The notes: a model not told the origin generated them from the letters alone. A stretch of DNA of 64,000 nt from an uncultured Porphyromonadaceae bacterium (GCA_947649495.1 CANSRU010000009.1:1-64000); one strand, 5' to 3'. Positions 9,473 through 18,921 are shown, counted from the stretch's first letter. A program made the numbers and translations.

Positions 9473-9634
9473 ATGACTACCATATTTGGATACATATTGG
9501 GTCTCATTATAGCAGTCGTATACATTGGAAGCCTTTTGCTCGGTCTCGTTACAGCCATCGTAGGTTTATACAAGATTCTAACAGGCAAAGACGACCAAGG
9601 AGGGGGATTGCCACCCGGACCCTTTGTGCCATAA
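9473..9634 (+). CDS. Small membrane protein, 53 aa
   Basis: The 53-codon frame begins at ATG 9473, just downstream of a consensus promoter. The N-terminal 35 residues form one long or two short hydrophobic segments (ILGLIIAVVYIGSLLLGLV, then AIVGLYKIL). A short polar end rich in Gly and Pro follows (GGGLPPGPFVP). I know no family for it. The promoter match, the clean membrane profile and the stop in a sensible place argue for a real gene. It has no partner on its strand: the DUF4143 ATPase ends 160 bases upstream. A role as a small toxin-like or modulatory membrane peptide is possible but unsupported. Confidence 0.55.
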   Translation: MTTIFGYILGLIIAVVYIGSLLLGLVTAIVGLYKILTGKDDQGGGLPPGPFVP

Positions 9635-9944
9635 ATTGGCATCATCTTTTTGCCAGTCTTTCAAATTTACGCTGTGATTCCTCTTTGCTTTGCGGGAGTG
9701 ATTTTTTCTGCATGTCGCTGTGGTTTATTGACATACCGTAAATAGACTGCAAACACACTGCGGTGACCTTTTAAAGCATAAGATTGAATTCGAAGTCGAA
9801 TTTCACAAACAATCCGGGGATGATGCCTCCTGCGGAGATTATGATTGAAAACAGGTAAATAAAAAGCGATTGGTAAGTTGTTGGATAAACTTACCAATCG
9901 TTTGTGCTTAAATATGGAAGCCGGCGGAGCCGACTGAATTTAGA
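9635..9944. other. Intergenic stretch, only a terminator hairpin recognised
   Basis: About 300 bases without a supported gene. A 76-codon frame on the minus strand has no promoter, motif or sensible composition. The only structure I see is the inverted repeat at 9867-9900, listed separately. Confidence 0.5.
9861..9903 (-). terminator. Terminator for the DUF2795 gene, possibly bidirectional
   Basis: A perfect 11-bp inverted repeat, CGATTGGTAAG (9867-9877) and CTTACCAATCG (9890-9900), has a 12-base loop. On the minus strand it is followed at once by a T run (9865-9861), so it serves the gene ending at 9945. On the plus strand TTTG follows, giving weaker termination in the other direction. Confidence 0.75.
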
Positions 9945-10166
9945 TCAGTATTCGTCCTCGTTGAAGAGGAAGTCTTCTTTGGAGGGGTAGTCAGGCCAGA
10001 TGTCTTCGATGCATTCGTATGTCTCGCCTTCGTCCTCCATTTCCTGAAGGTTTTCTATTACTTCGAGGGGTGCTCCCGAGCGCATGGCATAGTCTATGAG
10101 TTCCTCGCGGGTGGCGGGCCAGGGAGCGTCTTCAAGTTTCGATGCTAATTCAAGTGTCCAGTACAT
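9945..10166 (-). CDS. DUF2795-type small acidic protein
   Basis: A 73-residue, strongly acidic protein. It opens with MYWTLELASKLEDAPWPATREELIDYAMRSG, the conserved DUF2795 segment in which a short helix and a TREELIDYA motif recur. The acidic second half ends in DFLFNEDEY. Homologues are found across Bacteroidetes as stand-alone small proteins of unknown function. It has its own promoter inside the 3' end of the cobalamin adenosyltransferase gene and its own terminator, so it is probably monocistronic. Size and start agree with the family. Confidence 0.8.
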   Translation of the reverse strand: MYWTLELASKLEDAPWPATREELIDYAMRSGAPLEVIENLQEMEDEGETYECIEDIWPDYPSKEDFLFNEDEY

Positions 10167-10229
10167 GGCTTGTGGGGTTTAATAAATAATAAAAAGGTGG
10201 TTGTTTTATACGTTTGAAAAATTGTGCCG

Positions 10230-10258
10230 CAAAAGTAGTGAAATTCTTATAATTGACA
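10230..10258 (-). promoter_or_regulatory. Promoter for the DUF2795 gene
   Basis: Read on the minus strand: ATTG (from 10259-10256), 18 bp, then TACTTTTG (10237-10230) followed by C. The upstream element overlaps the last codons of the adenosyltransferase gene. The leader would be about 60 bases. Confidence 0.6.
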
Positions 10259-10813
10259 ATCTTTCTCCCAAAATAATTCGTCTATGTTTTGGTTAACATT
10301 GTTAAATCGGGCTAAAACATAGAGCAGGTCGCTCAGACGGTTCACGAATTTGAGCACTACGGGTGCCACGGCGGAGGTGCGGGAGAGGGCGAGGATGCGA
10401 CGTTCGGCACGCCGGCACACGCTGCGTGCCACGTGGCATTGCGCTGCCGCCATGCTGCCCGATGGAAGTGTGAACCGCTTTACCTTGGGCAGCTGTGAGT
10501 CGGTATGGTCTATCTCTCGCTCGAGGGCGGCAATGTCGGCTTCGTCCACTCCCGGGGGGAGGAGGTAGGAGCCGTTTGGGTCGCAGGCGAGGTATCCTCC
10601 AATGTTGAACAGGCGGTGCTGAACGAAGGTCAGTGTCTCCAATTGTCGTCCGTCCACCCCCCGGCACGCCATCACCACGCCTATGTGGCTGTTGAGCTCA
10701 TCGATTGTGCCGTAGGCTTCGAGGCGGGCTGAATCTTTGTCGGCGCGCTCGCCGCCCACGAGCGATGTGGTGCCGTTGTCGCCGGTGCGTGTGTAGACTA
10801 TGCTTCGTGTCAT
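10247..10813 (-). CDS. Cob(I)yrinic acid a,c-diamide adenosyltransferase, PduO type
   Basis: A 188-residue enzyme that transfers the adenosyl group of ATP to cob(I)alamin, making adenosylcobalamin. The family's N-terminal ATP-binding segment is present: MTRSIVYTRTGDNGTTSLVGG with its TGDxGxT motif. The middle part has EAYGTIDELNSHIG. The C-terminal half has the RSVCRRAERRI helix and the VLKFVNRLSDLLYVLAR motif, which shapes the active site in PduO/MMAB proteins. Length matches the family (about 180-190). No other cobalamin gene is nearby, which is usual because the enzyme also serves salvage. It is transcribed alone. Confidence 0.9.
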   Translation of the reverse strand: MTRSIVYTRTGDNGTTSLVGGERADKDSARLEAYGTIDELNSHIGVVMACRGVDGRQLETLTFVQHRLFNIGGYLACDPNGSYLLPPGVDEADIAALEREIDHTDSQLPKVKRFTLPSGSMAAAQCHVARSVCRRAERRILALSRTSAVAPVVLKFVNRLSDLLYVLARFNNVNQNIDELFWEKDCQL

Positions 10814-10865
10814 CTGTCGGTGTGGTTATAATTAATATTATATGTGTCGGGCAGGCAAAGTAAAT

Positions 10866-10887
10866 AAAAAAGCCGCAATGAAGCGGC
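10866..10887 (-). terminator. Terminator of the small HTH regulator
   Basis: GCCGC (10872-10876) and GCGGC (10883-10887) pair around a 6-base loop. On the minus strand the stem is followed by TTTTTT. It lies about 140 bases past the stop of the HTH gene; the GC-rich interval between them (10888-11024) holds nothing I recognise. Confidence 0.65.
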
Positions 10888-11024
10888 ATTATGACGAGTT
10901 TTTTATGCGGGTGGCGCAGTGCGTGTGGGCACGTGGTTGCCTTGTCGGGGCCGGTGCTGGTCTGACGTGGAGAGGGGGAGCGATGTCAGCGAGCCGCCCG
11001 CGGCGGTGCGCGGCGGCGGTCAGG

Positions 11025-11237
11025 TCAGAGTTCAAGGCGTGAGCTGTAATGCTCGAAAAAGTTACGCTTGAGCACATTGGAAATTCTCAGCAGCAGCTCG
11101 GTGTCGATACTGGTGCGGTTGAAGATCTTGTAGACATTGGTGCGGTTGCAGTTCAGCTTCCGTGCAAGCCAAACCACCGACCGCTCCTGGCTACGGAGCT
11201 CTTCCTCAATAATCTTTCCGATAAAAACTTGGCTCAT
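11025..11237 (-). CDS. Small helix-turn-helix (XRE-like) DNA-binding protein
   Basis: A 70-residue protein that is almost entirely one helix-turn-helix domain. Residues 20-55 (SVVWLARKLNCNRTNVYKIF, then a helix with IDTELLLRISNVL) give the XRE-type pattern of two helices, a turn and a recognition helix. Such single-domain regulators usually act as dimers. No target can be named, although the protein lies next to the LrgAB operon on the same strand. There are about 450 bases between them, so co-transcription is unlikely. The ATG at 11237 is the only good start. Confidence 0.75.
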   Translation of the reverse strand: MSQVFIGKIIEEELRSQERSVVWLARKLNCNRTNVYKIFNRTSIDTELLLRISNVLKRNFFEHYSSRLEL

Positions 11238-11691
11238 GTGAGAAAAATAAAAAAATGGGGCGGAACAAAAACCATGCTATTCTTACTGCCTGAGGCACCG
11301 CCAAGCGCCATGTCCATAAAAATAAGCATTGCCCTGTTCGCGCCCCGTTATGGTGTGGGTGCGGGTAAGCAGTGTTATTCCCTGGACAGTGTGGATTGGC
11401 GGTTTCCAGACAAGGGGAATAAGAGTTATCGTCTATATAAGATGAAAACTACACTCTCTTTTGTCAAAATGTCAGCACGAGGTTGCATCGGGAATCTCTA
11501 TTCCGCCGCGGGTTAATATGAGGTAATTGTGTATGAGGTATGGAGCTACTGACGCTAAAATATCACAATATCCCTATACTTCATGTCGGTTACAAATATA
11601 ACACATTGTTTTCAAAAAACAACTATCTAAGACTTAGTTTTTTATGCTTTTTTTCAATAGTTGCGTCAAGTGTATATCGGTGGGCTACAAT
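11238..11691. other. Intergenic stretch with nothing recognised
   Basis: About 450 bases between the HTH gene and lrgB. Open frames on the plus strand here are antisense to genes or have unlikely composition. I see no tRNA, clear promoter or terminator. Confidence 0.5.
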
Positions 11692-12387
11692 TCACACTCC
11701 TAAAAGTGACAGTATGGTTTGCGTGAGCAGTGCGGTGAACAGTCCGTTGAGCGTAAGTCCGAGCGATGCCCAGGCTCCATATCGCTCGCCGCCGGCATCT
11801 ATGGCCATGGATGTGCCCACGGCATGGGCGGCAGTCCCCATCGACAGCCCCTGGGCCACGGGGCTCGTCACTCCGGCCATGCGCATCACCCTGAATCCGG
11901 TCATGCCTCCGAATATGCCCACGCACACCACCACGGCTGCTGTCAGCGCCGGGATGCCTCCCACAGCCTGGGTCACCTCTATGGCTATGGGAGTGGTGAC
12001 TGATTTCGAGGCCAGCGACAGTACCACCTCGCGGCTCGCGCCGAGCAGCTGCGCCGTTATCACCACCGATATTATGCCTGCCACACATCCGGCCAGTTCG
12101 GAGAGCAGTATCATGGCCATCTGGCGGCGCATCGAGGCAAGCTGACGGTAGAGTGGCACTCCGAGTGCCACCACTGCGGGTTTGAGCCAGAAATCTATGT
12201 AGGCTCCTCCCTCCGAGTAGCGGGCATAGTCTATGCCGGCGCTCTTCAGTATCACAATCATTGTCACGATGGTGATGAGTATCGGGTTGAACACCATGGT
12301 GTTCAGCTTGCGGCTTAGAGCCTGCGCCCCGATGAAAATCACAAATGTCAGGGCAAGGAGCGTATAGCTATTTTCGAGAATCGGCAT
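11692..12387 (-). CDS. lrgB: LrgB/CidB family membrane protein
   Basis: A 231-residue polytopic membrane protein of the LrgB/CidB family. The members act with small LrgA/CidA partners and have been linked to autolysis control and to export of small metabolites such as pyruvate or glycolate. Most of the sequence is hydrophobic, with about six or more membrane segments. The conserved segment SLASKSVTTPIAIEVTQAVGG is present at about 120-142 and is the family's best marker, together with GTAAHAVGTSMA near the C terminus. The start overlaps the end of lrgA by 20 bases, so translation is likely coupled. Confidence 0.88.
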   Translation of the reverse strand: MPILENSYTLLALTFVIFIGAQALSRKLNTMVFNPILITIVTMIVILKSAGIDYARYSEGGAYIDFWLKPAVVALGVPLYRQLASMRRQMAMILLSELAGCVAGIISVVITAQLLGASREVVLSLASKSVTTPIAIEVTQAVGGIPALTAAVVVCVGIFGGMTGFRVMRMAGVTSPVAQGLSMGTAAHAVGTSMAIDAGGERYGAWASLGLTLNGLFTALLTQTILSLLGV

Positions 12388-12733
12388 GGCGTGTGAAGAA
12401 TTTGCGTGTAAGCTGGTGCAACTGTCCTGTTATGGCCAGCACCACGGCGGTGCTTATGGCGGCGGAACCCACTATCGGAATCCACTGCTCGGCGAGCAGT
12501 CCCAGGCAGTCCATGAGCCCGATGCCCGCCGGAATGAAGAAAAAGCCGAGGTTCTTTACCAAGGCGTCGGCCGCCCGGTCCACATGGTGCAGTTTCACAA
12601 TGCCGAGCTGGAGCGACATGGTGAGCATGAGCATGCCGAGGATGCTCGACGGCACCGGAATGCCTGTGAGCCACACCACCCCCTCGCCCGCGGCGAGAAA
12701 AGTGAAAATTATGGCAAGTTGGAATATTATCAT
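12368..12733 (-). CDS. lrgA: LrgA/CidA family holin-like membrane protein
   Basis: A 121-residue membrane protein with four predicted hydrophobic segments. It is the small partner of LrgB. Family markers are GIPVPSSILGMLML (about residues 29-43) and FFIPAGIGLMDCLG (about 70-83). The frame extends upstream to a TTG at 12781, but that codon overlaps the promoter's -7 element, and ATG 12733 gives the normal N terminus (MIIFQLAIIFTFLAAGEGVV). The 20-base overlap with lrgB supports a two-gene operon. Confidence 0.85.
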   Translation of the reverse strand: MIIFQLAIIFTFLAAGEGVVWLTGIPVPSSILGMLMLTMSLQLGIVKLHHVDRAADALVKNLGFFFIPAGIGLMDCLGLLAEQWIPIVGSAAISTAVVLAITGQLHQLTRKFFTRHADSRK

Positions 12734-12778
12734 AGCTGTAAGTATGCGTGTATTATGCGGTCTGCTGTTAACCGGGTG

Positions 12779-12786
12779 CAAAATTA
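12779..12786 (-). promoter_or_regulatory. -7 element (TAATTTTG) for lrgAB
   Basis: On the minus strand TAATTTTG followed by C lies 46 bases before ATG 12733. A TTG about 22 bp upstream may be the -33 element. Its position excludes the longer TTG-initiated reading of lrgA. Confidence 0.55.
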
Positions 12787-12921
12787 GTTACAATCTTTGA
12801 AACATGTGCAACTTTAGTCATTGCACATTGTTACTTTTAACACTCGCGGTGCGATGGCAAAACGCTGTCTGTCACCAATAAATAATTAAAAATAATTAAT
12901 ACGGAAAAATTTCCATAATAT

Positions 12922-12955
12922 ATTGCGCAAATCAGGGAAAAAGTCATTACCTTTG
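12922..12955 (+). promoter_or_regulatory. Promoter for pckA
   Basis: ATTG (12922-12925), 22 bp, then TACCTTTG (12948-12955) followed by C. The leader would be about 90 bases. Confidence 0.6.
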
Positions 12956-13049
12956 CAGCGAAAAATAAGGGTGTGGCAGATGTTTCCTCCCGCACCTACC
13001 GAGAGACAACAAAACTAATTAACCAATAACAATTTCAAGTCTAAAAGAA

Positions 13050-14648
13050 ATGAGCACAATTGACTTATCGCAGTACGGAATCGCCGGTGCCAAGGTGATT
13101 CACAACCCGAGCTGGGACCAGCTTTTCATCGACGAAACCAACCCCGCCCTCACCGGCTACGAAAAAGGTCAGGAAACTGAGCTCGGTGCCGTCAACGTGA
13201 TGACCGGTATCTACACCGGCCGTTCGCCCAAAGACAAATTCTTTGTGATGGACGACACCTCCAAAGACACCATCTGGTGGACTTCCGACGAATACAAGAA
13301 CGACAACAAACCCATCACTCCCGCCACTTGGGATGCCCTCAAGGCCATTGCCGACAAGGAACTTTCCGACAAGACCCTCTACGTGGTCGACGCATTCTGC
13401 GGAACCAACCCCGACACCCGTCTTGCAGTGCGCTTCGTGATGGAAGTGGCATGGCAGGCTCACTTCGTGACCAACATGTTCATCCGTCCTACTGAAGAGG
13501 AACTCAAGAACTTCACCCCCGACTTCGTGGTGCTCAACGCATCGAAAGCCAAGGTTGAGAACTGGAAGGAACTCGGCATCAACTCCGAGACCTGCGTTGC
13601 CTTCAACCTCACCCAGCGCATGCAGCTCATCATCAACACATGGTATGGCGGTGAGATGAAGAAGGGTATGTTCTCCATAATGAACTATTACCTCCCCCTC
13701 CGCGGCATGGCCTCAATGCACTGCTCGGCCAACACCGACAAGCAGGGTGAGAACACCGCTATCTTCTTCGGCCTCTCCGGCACAGGCAAGACCACTCTTT
13801 CCACCGATCCCAAGCGTCTCCTTATCGGCGACGACGAACACGGCTGGGACGACAACGGCGTGTTTAACTTCGAAGGCGGCTGCTACGCCAAGGTTATCAA
13901 CCTCGACAAAGACAGCGAGCCCGATATCTACAACGCCATCACCCGCGACGCTCTTCTTGAGAACGTTACCGTTGACAAGGACGGCAAGATTGACTTCACC
14001 GATAAATCGGTTACTGAAAACACCCGTGTGTCCTATCCCATCGACCACATCAAGAACATCGTTAAGCCTTCGCGCGGTCCTGCCGCCAAGAATGTGATCT
14101 TCCTTTCGGCCGACGCATTCGGAGTGCTTCCTCCCGTGTCTATTCTTGACCCCGAGCAGACCAAGTACTACTTCCTCTCAGGCTTCACCTCCAAGCTCGC
14201 CGGTACCGAACGCGGTATCACCGAGCCCACCCCCACATTCTCCGCTTGCTTCGGTGCAGCGTTCCTTTCGCTCCACCCCACCAAGTATGCTGAGGAACTC
14301 GTGAAGAAGATGCAGAAGAGCGGTGCCAAGGCTTATCTCGTCAACACCGGCTGGAACGGAACCGGCAAGCGTATCTCCATCAAGGATACCCGCGGTATCA
14401 TCGATGCCATCCTTGACGGCGCTATTCTCTCGGCTCCCACCAAGAAGCTTCCTATCTTCGACTTCACTGTTCCCACCGAACTTCCCGGCGTAGATCCCAA
14501 GATTCTCGATCCCCGCGACACTTACGCCAACGCCGAAGAGTGGACTGCAAAGGCTACCAAGCTTGCTGAAATGTTCATCAACAACTTCAAGAAGTTTGAA
14601 AACAATGAAGCCGGCAAGGCTCTCGTGGCTGCCGGTCCCCAGCTCTGA
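13050..14648 (+). CDS. pckA: Phosphoenolpyruvate carboxykinase (ATP)
   Basis: A 532-residue cytosolic enzyme that interconverts oxaloacetate plus ATP with PEP, CO2 and ADP. In fermenting Bacteroidetes it mainly runs toward oxaloacetate on the way to succinate. Clear markers are the kinase-1a loop [16 protein letters not shown] (about 242-257), the metal-binding segment [20 protein letters not shown] directly after it, and the N-terminal [12 protein letters not shown]. Length is that of the ATP-dependent family (about 530-540), not the GTP-dependent one (about 600). Codon choice is strongly biased to C-ending codons, as expected for a highly expressed gene. It is monocistronic, with its own promoter and strong terminator. 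Confidence 0.97.
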   Translation: MSTIDLSQYGIAGAKVIHNPSWDQLFIDETNPALTGYEKGQETELGAVNVMTGIYTGRSPKDKFFVMDDTSKDTIWWTSDEYKNDNKPITPATWDALKAIADKELSDKTLYVVDAFCGTNPDTRLAVRFVMEVAWQAHFVTNMFIRPTEEELKNFTPDFVVLNASKAKVENWKELGINSETCVAFNLTQRMQLIINTWYGGEMKKGMFSIMNYYLPLRGMASMHCSANTDKQGENTAIFFGLSGTGKTTLSTDPKRLLIGDDEHGWDDNGVFNFEGGCYAKVINLDKDSEPDIYNAITRDALLENVTVDKDGKIDFTDKSVTENTRVSYPIDHIKNIVKPSRGPAAKNVIFLSADAFGVLPPVSILDPEQTKYYFLSGFTSKLAGTERGITEPTPTFSACFGAAFLSLHPTKYAEELVKKMQKSGAKAYLVNTGWNGTGKRISIKDTRGIIDAILDGAILSAPTKKLPIFDFTVPTELPGVDPKILDPRDTYANAEEWTAKATKLAEMFINNFKKFENNEAGKALVAAGPQL

Positions 14649-14678
14649 TCCGGGCTGATTCATTGAACCCATCATAGC

Positions 14679-14714
14679 GCGGGCCGCTTCCCATTCCGGG
14701 AGGCGGCCCGCTTT
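14679..14714 (+). terminator. Terminator of pckA
   Basis: A 14-bp GC-rich stem (14679-14692 with 14698-14711, one G-T pair) has a 5-base loop and is followed by TTTGCGTTT. Confidence 0.85.
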
Positions 14715-14728
14715 GCGTTTATGTATTC

Positions 14729-14759
14729 TTGCGCGGTTGGGTGATTATCGTTACATTTG
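14729..14759 (+). promoter_or_regulatory. Promoter for the aroK operon
   Basis: TTG (14729-14731), 20 bp, then TACATTTG (14752-14759). It starts right after the pckA terminator and 18 bases before the aroK ATG. Confidence 0.7.
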
Positions 14760-14777
14760 TAGCAGTAATATCAGCAG

Positions 14778-15317
14778 ATGAGACCAATATTCCTCACCGG
14801 GTTCATGGGCAGCGGCAAGACCACGCTCGGTCGTGCCGTAAGCCGCGTCACAGGCTTGCAGTTCATAGACCTCGATACATATATAGAGAGCCGTTTCCAT
14901 ACCAACGTGCGCGACATCTTTGCCACACGTGGCGAGGAGGGATTCCGCGACATAGAGCGGCGCATGCTTCGGGAAGTGAGCGAGTTTGAGGATGTTATAG
15001 TGGCTTGCGGAGGAGGCACCCCATGCTTTTTCGACAACATGGAGGTGATGAATGCCGCCGGAGTCACAATCTATCTCGACGCATCGTTGACGCGTCTGCA
15101 CCAGCGCCTGAAGGCAGGTCGCAGCCGCAGGCCGCTCATCGCGTCGATGACCGATGATGAACTGCTCGCCTATATTGGTTCGGCCCTCGAGGCACGCATG
15201 CCGCATTATGCCAAGGCAGCCCATAGTTTCGGCGCCGACCGTCTCGACGATGCCGCTATGATAGCCGAAAGCGTCGATGCTTTTATAAAGCGATTTTTAC
15301 CAAACATAAACAGATAG
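14778..15317 (+). CDS. aroK: Shikimate kinase
   Basis: A 179-residue cytosolic enzyme that phosphorylates shikimate at the 3-hydroxyl with ATP, the fifth step of chorismate synthesis. Walker A is GFMGSGKTTLGR (residues 8-19). The shikimate-binding segment has DLDTYIE (32-38), and the second glycine-rich motif is VACGGGTPCF (about 75-84). The lid and adenine-binding parts follow (RSRRPLI). Length is normal. It is the first gene of an operon with the alanine-dehydrogenase-like gene (6 bases downstream) and RNase H. Confidence 0.95.
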   Translation: MRPIFLTGFMGSGKTTLGRAVSRVTGLQFIDLDTYIESRFHTNVRDIFATRGEEGFRDIERRMLREVSEFEDVIVACGGGTPCFFDNMEVMNAAGVTIYLDASLTRLHQRLKAGRSRRPLIASMTDDELLAYIGSALEARMPHYAKAAHSFGADRLDDAAMIAESVDAFIKRFLPNINR

Positions 15318-15323
15318 AATCCC

Positions 15324-16505
15324 ATGCCATCCGTTACCCACACCCCCTTGGAGCAGCCAGTCGCCGTGCGTCAGTCGCGCCGTCTGTTCACGATAGGCCT
15401 GCCCATGTGCCACGACGCGTCAGAACGACGCTTTCCGCTCACTCCCGAGGGTGTGGCCTTGCTTGTAGAGCAGGGGTTTGTGATAAAGATGGAGAGCGAT
15501 GCGGCCCGGTCAATACACTACACCGACGCCCAGTACACACGCGCCGGTGCCGAGGTGTGTTCGCGTGCCGATGCCTTGGGCTGTGATATCGTGGTTCATC
15601 TTGCCCCGATGTCGCCGGCCGATGTGGCCCGCATGCGCCGCGGAGCCTTGTTGTTTACCCTTTACGCGCTGTGCCGTCAGACACCATCGGCGGTCAAGGC
15701 GCTGCTCGAGCGCAATGTCATAGCGGTGGCTGTCGATTTGATCAAGGATGACAACGGTCATTGTCCATTTGCCGATATTCTTGCCGAGATAGACGGTAGG
15801 GCGGCCATGGCGCGGGCGTCGTCGTTGCTTGCCGATTCCGAGCATGGCAAGGGCATACTGCTTGGTGGGGTGTCGGGCGTGGTGCCGTGCGAGGTCACGG
15901 TGATAGGTTCGGGCATAGCAGCCTGCGCGGCGGCCCGCTCGGCTTGTGGAGCCGGAGCTATGGTCAGGATGTTTGACCACGATGTGTACCGTCTGCGTGA
16001 TGCCACCCGCGAGCTTGGCCCGTGGCTCGTTACCTCGGCGCTGCATCCTCGCGTGTTGCGCAATGCTCTCCGTTCGGCCGATGTGGTGATTTACACCGGC
16101 GTGCAGCCACAGCCTGATTTCGGAGTGGAAACAGTGACCGACATGAAACGGGGCGTGGTAGTGTTTGACCTCACGGCCGACTGTGGAAAGGCTTTCCCGT
16201 CGCTCCCCACTGTGGATCTCGCTCTTGCATCGTCGGCTCATGTGGCACCCATGGAGCCATCGAGAGCCTGCTATGTCAACTGTGGCAGCGCCGTGCCGCG
16301 TACAGCAGCCATGGCGCTCACCAACACATTTATAACAATGCTCCGGCAGATTGTTGACTGCGAGGGGGTGACCAATGCGCTCAAGCTGCTGCCCGGATTC
16401 CAGTGTGCGGCCTACACTTTCCTCGGCAAGGCGGTCAATCCCGCCATTGCCTCACTTGCCGGAACACGTCATGTCGATATCAATATTTACCTCACACTTT
16501 CCTGA
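15324..16505 (+). CDS. Alanine dehydrogenase/PNT-family protein, divergent
   Basis: A 393-residue member of the alanine dehydrogenase/pyridine nucleotide transhydrogenase alpha family. The N-terminal domain begins with FTIGLPMCHDASERRFPLTP, the family's usual start. The Rossmann domain has LLGGVSGVVPCEVTVIGSG (about 184-202), followed by RMFDHDVYRLRDATRELG, which matches Bacteroidetes alanine dehydrogenases. Differences are notable: the KVxPP-type segment that normally supplies a substrate-binding lysine reads HLAPM (about 90-95), and the dinucleotide loop is GSGIAACAAARSA. It may therefore reduce another 2-oxo acid or be a poor alanine dehydrogenase. It lies between aroK and rnhA with gaps of 6 and 5 bases. 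Confidence 0.75.
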   Translation: MPSVTHTPLEQPVAVRQSRRLFTIGLPMCHDASERRFPLTPEGVALLVEQGFVIKMESDAARSIHYTDAQYTRAGAEVCSRADALGCDIVVHLAPMSPADVARMRRGALLFTLYALCRQTPSAVKALLERNVIAVAVDLIKDDNGHCPFADILAEIDGRAAMARASSLLADSEHGKGILLGGVSGVVPCEVTVIGSGIAACAAARSACGAGAMVRMFDHDVYRLRDATRELGPWLVTSALHPRVLRNALRSADVVIYTGVQPQPDFGVETVTDMKRGVVVFDLTADCGKAFPSLPTVDLALASSAHVAPMEPSRACYVNCGSAVPRTAAMALTNTFITMLRQIVDCEGVTNALKLLPGFQCAAYTFLGKAVNPAIASLAGTRHVDINIYLTLS

Positions 16506-16510
16506 AAGCG

Positions 16511-17152
16511 ATGGCGCGAAGAAAGTTCTATGTAGTATGGGCCGGTCACGATACCGGTGTGTTTGACTCGTGGGAAGAGTGCAAATTGCAGATTGCCAAT
16601 TTCCCGGGGGCGAAATATAAAAGTTTCGATTCGCAGCAGGAGGCCGTTGAGGCCTACCGGGGTGATCCTTCGGAGTATATAGGTATATTCAAGGCCATGG
16701 CTTCGCGGTCGGCGCGGGTGGTGAACTACGATGCCATACCCGAGATTGTCAAGGGAGCTATCGCGGTCGATGCCGCCTGTAGCCGCAATCCCGGCCCGGT
16801 TGAGTATCAGGGGGTTGATATGGCCACAGGCCGTAGACTGTTCCATGTAGGTCCGCTCGAAGGTGGCAGCAACAATATGGGCGAATTTTTGGCTATAGTC
16901 CATGCGCTGGCCATGCTTGAGAAGGCCGGACGCCCCGATGTGGCCATATATTCCGACAGCCGCACTGCTATGGCATGGGTGCGCAACCGCCGTGCCAAGA
17001 GCACTATAGCTCCTACACCGCAGAATGCCAAGATACGCGGGCTTGTGGCGCGTGCCGAGGCATGGCTGCAGACACATCACCCCATGAACCGCATCTTGAA
17101 ATGGGATACGGAAACATGGGGTGAGATTCCTGCTGACTTTGGCCGGAAATAG
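16511..17152 (+). CDS. rnhA: Ribonuclease H1 with N-terminal viroplasmin-type hybrid-binding domain
   Basis: A 213-residue enzyme that cleaves RNA in RNA-DNA hybrids. The frame opens earlier (16403), but ATG 16511 gives the classical N terminus, the caulimovirus-viroplasmin/hybrid-binding domain MARRKFYVVWAGHDTGVFDS (about 1-50), with the YKSFDSQQEAVEAY helix. The catalytic RNase H domain (about 70-213) shows the acidic residues in order: AVDAA, MGEFLA, YSDSRTA and PADFG. It is last in the aroK operon, 5 bases after the previous stop. Such two-domain RNases H are common in Bacteroidetes. Confidence 0.93.
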   Translation: MARRKFYVVWAGHDTGVFDSWEECKLQIANFPGAKYKSFDSQQEAVEAYRGDPSEYIGIFKAMASRSARVVNYDAIPEIVKGAIAVDAACSRNPGPVEYQGVDMATGRRLFHVGPLEGGSNNMGEFLAIVHALAMLEKAGRPDVAIYSDSRTAMAWVRNRRAKSTIAPTPQNAKIRGLVARAEAWLQTHHPMNRILKWDTETWGEIPADFGRK

Positions 17153-17182
17153 GGTTGCTCTTGTGTCGCCGAGCCCCTGTGC

Positions 17183-17608
17183 CTACTTCTGGTTTTTCAG
17201 GATGTCGCGTATTTCGGTGAGCAATATCTCCTCTTTTGTGGGTTCGGGTGCAGGGGCGGGAGCCTCCTCCTCTTTTTTCTTGAATTTCATTATTACCCGC
17301 AGTGCCACGAAGATGCTCAGTGATATGATGAGGAAATCGACAATGTTCTGTATGAACATGCCATAGTTCACGGCCACTTCCTCTACGGCCGCCACCCCTT
17401 CGGCTGCGGCCTCGCGGGCGGGAACTATCACGTATTTCAGGTTCTTCAGTCCGTCGCCCGAGGTGCCGAGCGACACGAGAGGCATTATTATGTCATTGAC
17501 AAGCGAGCTCACTATCTTGCCGAACGCACCGCCTATAATCACACCGACAGCCATGTCGATGATGTTGCCCTTCATGGCAAACTCCTTGAAATCTTTTAGA
17601 AAAGACAT
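17183..17608 (-). CDS. mscL: Large-conductance mechanosensitive channel
   Basis: A 141-residue inner-membrane channel that opens under membrane tension and protects against hypo-osmotic shock. The first membrane helix region carries the family signature KGNIIDMAVGVIIGGAFGKI (about 13-32), followed by VNDIIMPLVS. The second helix is at about 90-112 (FIQNIVDFLIISLSIFVALR). The charged C-terminal bundle ends in EILLTEIRDILKNQ. The frame opens 31 codons earlier, but ATG 17608 gives the standard N terminus MSFLKDFKEFAMKG and lies about 70 bases after a consensus promoter. Confidence 0.96.
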   Translation of the reverse strand: MSFLKDFKEFAMKGNIIDMAVGVIIGGAFGKIVSSLVNDIIMPLVSLGTSGDGLKNLKYVIVPAREAAAEGVAAVEEVAVNYGMFIQNIVDFLIISLSIFVALRVIMKFKKKEEEAPAPAPEPTKEEILLTEIRDILKNQK

Positions 17609-17676
17609 TGTTATTATGTTTTTATGATTTAATTGATTCACGATGATAAAATGCGTGTAAAGCATTGAATGTTTCG

Positions 17677-17707
17677 CAAATCTACTTAAAAAACCACTCA
17701 ATTCAAA
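17677..17707 (-). promoter_or_regulatory. Promoter for mscL
   Basis: On the minus strand: TTTG (17707-17704), 19 bp, then TAGATTTG (17684-17677) followed by C. Both elements fit the consensus. It overlaps the first part of the longer open frame, which supports the shorter mscL start. Confidence 0.75.
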
Positions 17708-17850
17708 GTTCCGGTGTAACTTATGTTAAAAATCGGTGTCATCGGGGGCTAAGTTTTGTTTTTATGAGTAGCTTAATTGGAAAATAATTATTAATTTTGT
17801 GACGCTTTAGGCCACGGCTATCCGTCAGCGCCACAAGCATTTTGAAATAA

Positions 17851-18894
<1,044 letters not shown>

Positions 18895-18921
18895 TACTTA
18901 GTCACAACTTTTCATAACACC

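Larger units (their letters stand above)
12734..13049. other. Divergent promoter region of lrgA and pckA
   Basis: About 315 bases between divergent genes. The minus-strand promoter for lrgA (-7 at 12779-12786) and the plus-strand promoter for pckA (-7 at 12948-12955) are both visible. The AT-rich middle holds nothing else I recognise. Confidence 0.6.

Noticed and set aside
9667-9897. 76-codon minus-strand frame between the small membrane ORF and DUF2795
   Set aside because: It ends within the terminator hairpin and has no promoter, motif or plausible composition.
12734-12781. TTG-initiated extension of lrgA
   Set aside because: The proposed start codon overlaps the -7 promoter element, and the standard LrgA N terminus begins at ATG 12733.
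13065-14675. Long minus-strand frames antisense to pckA (up to 165 codons)
   Set aside because: They are shadows of a highly expressed gene with strong third-base bias; no motif in them.
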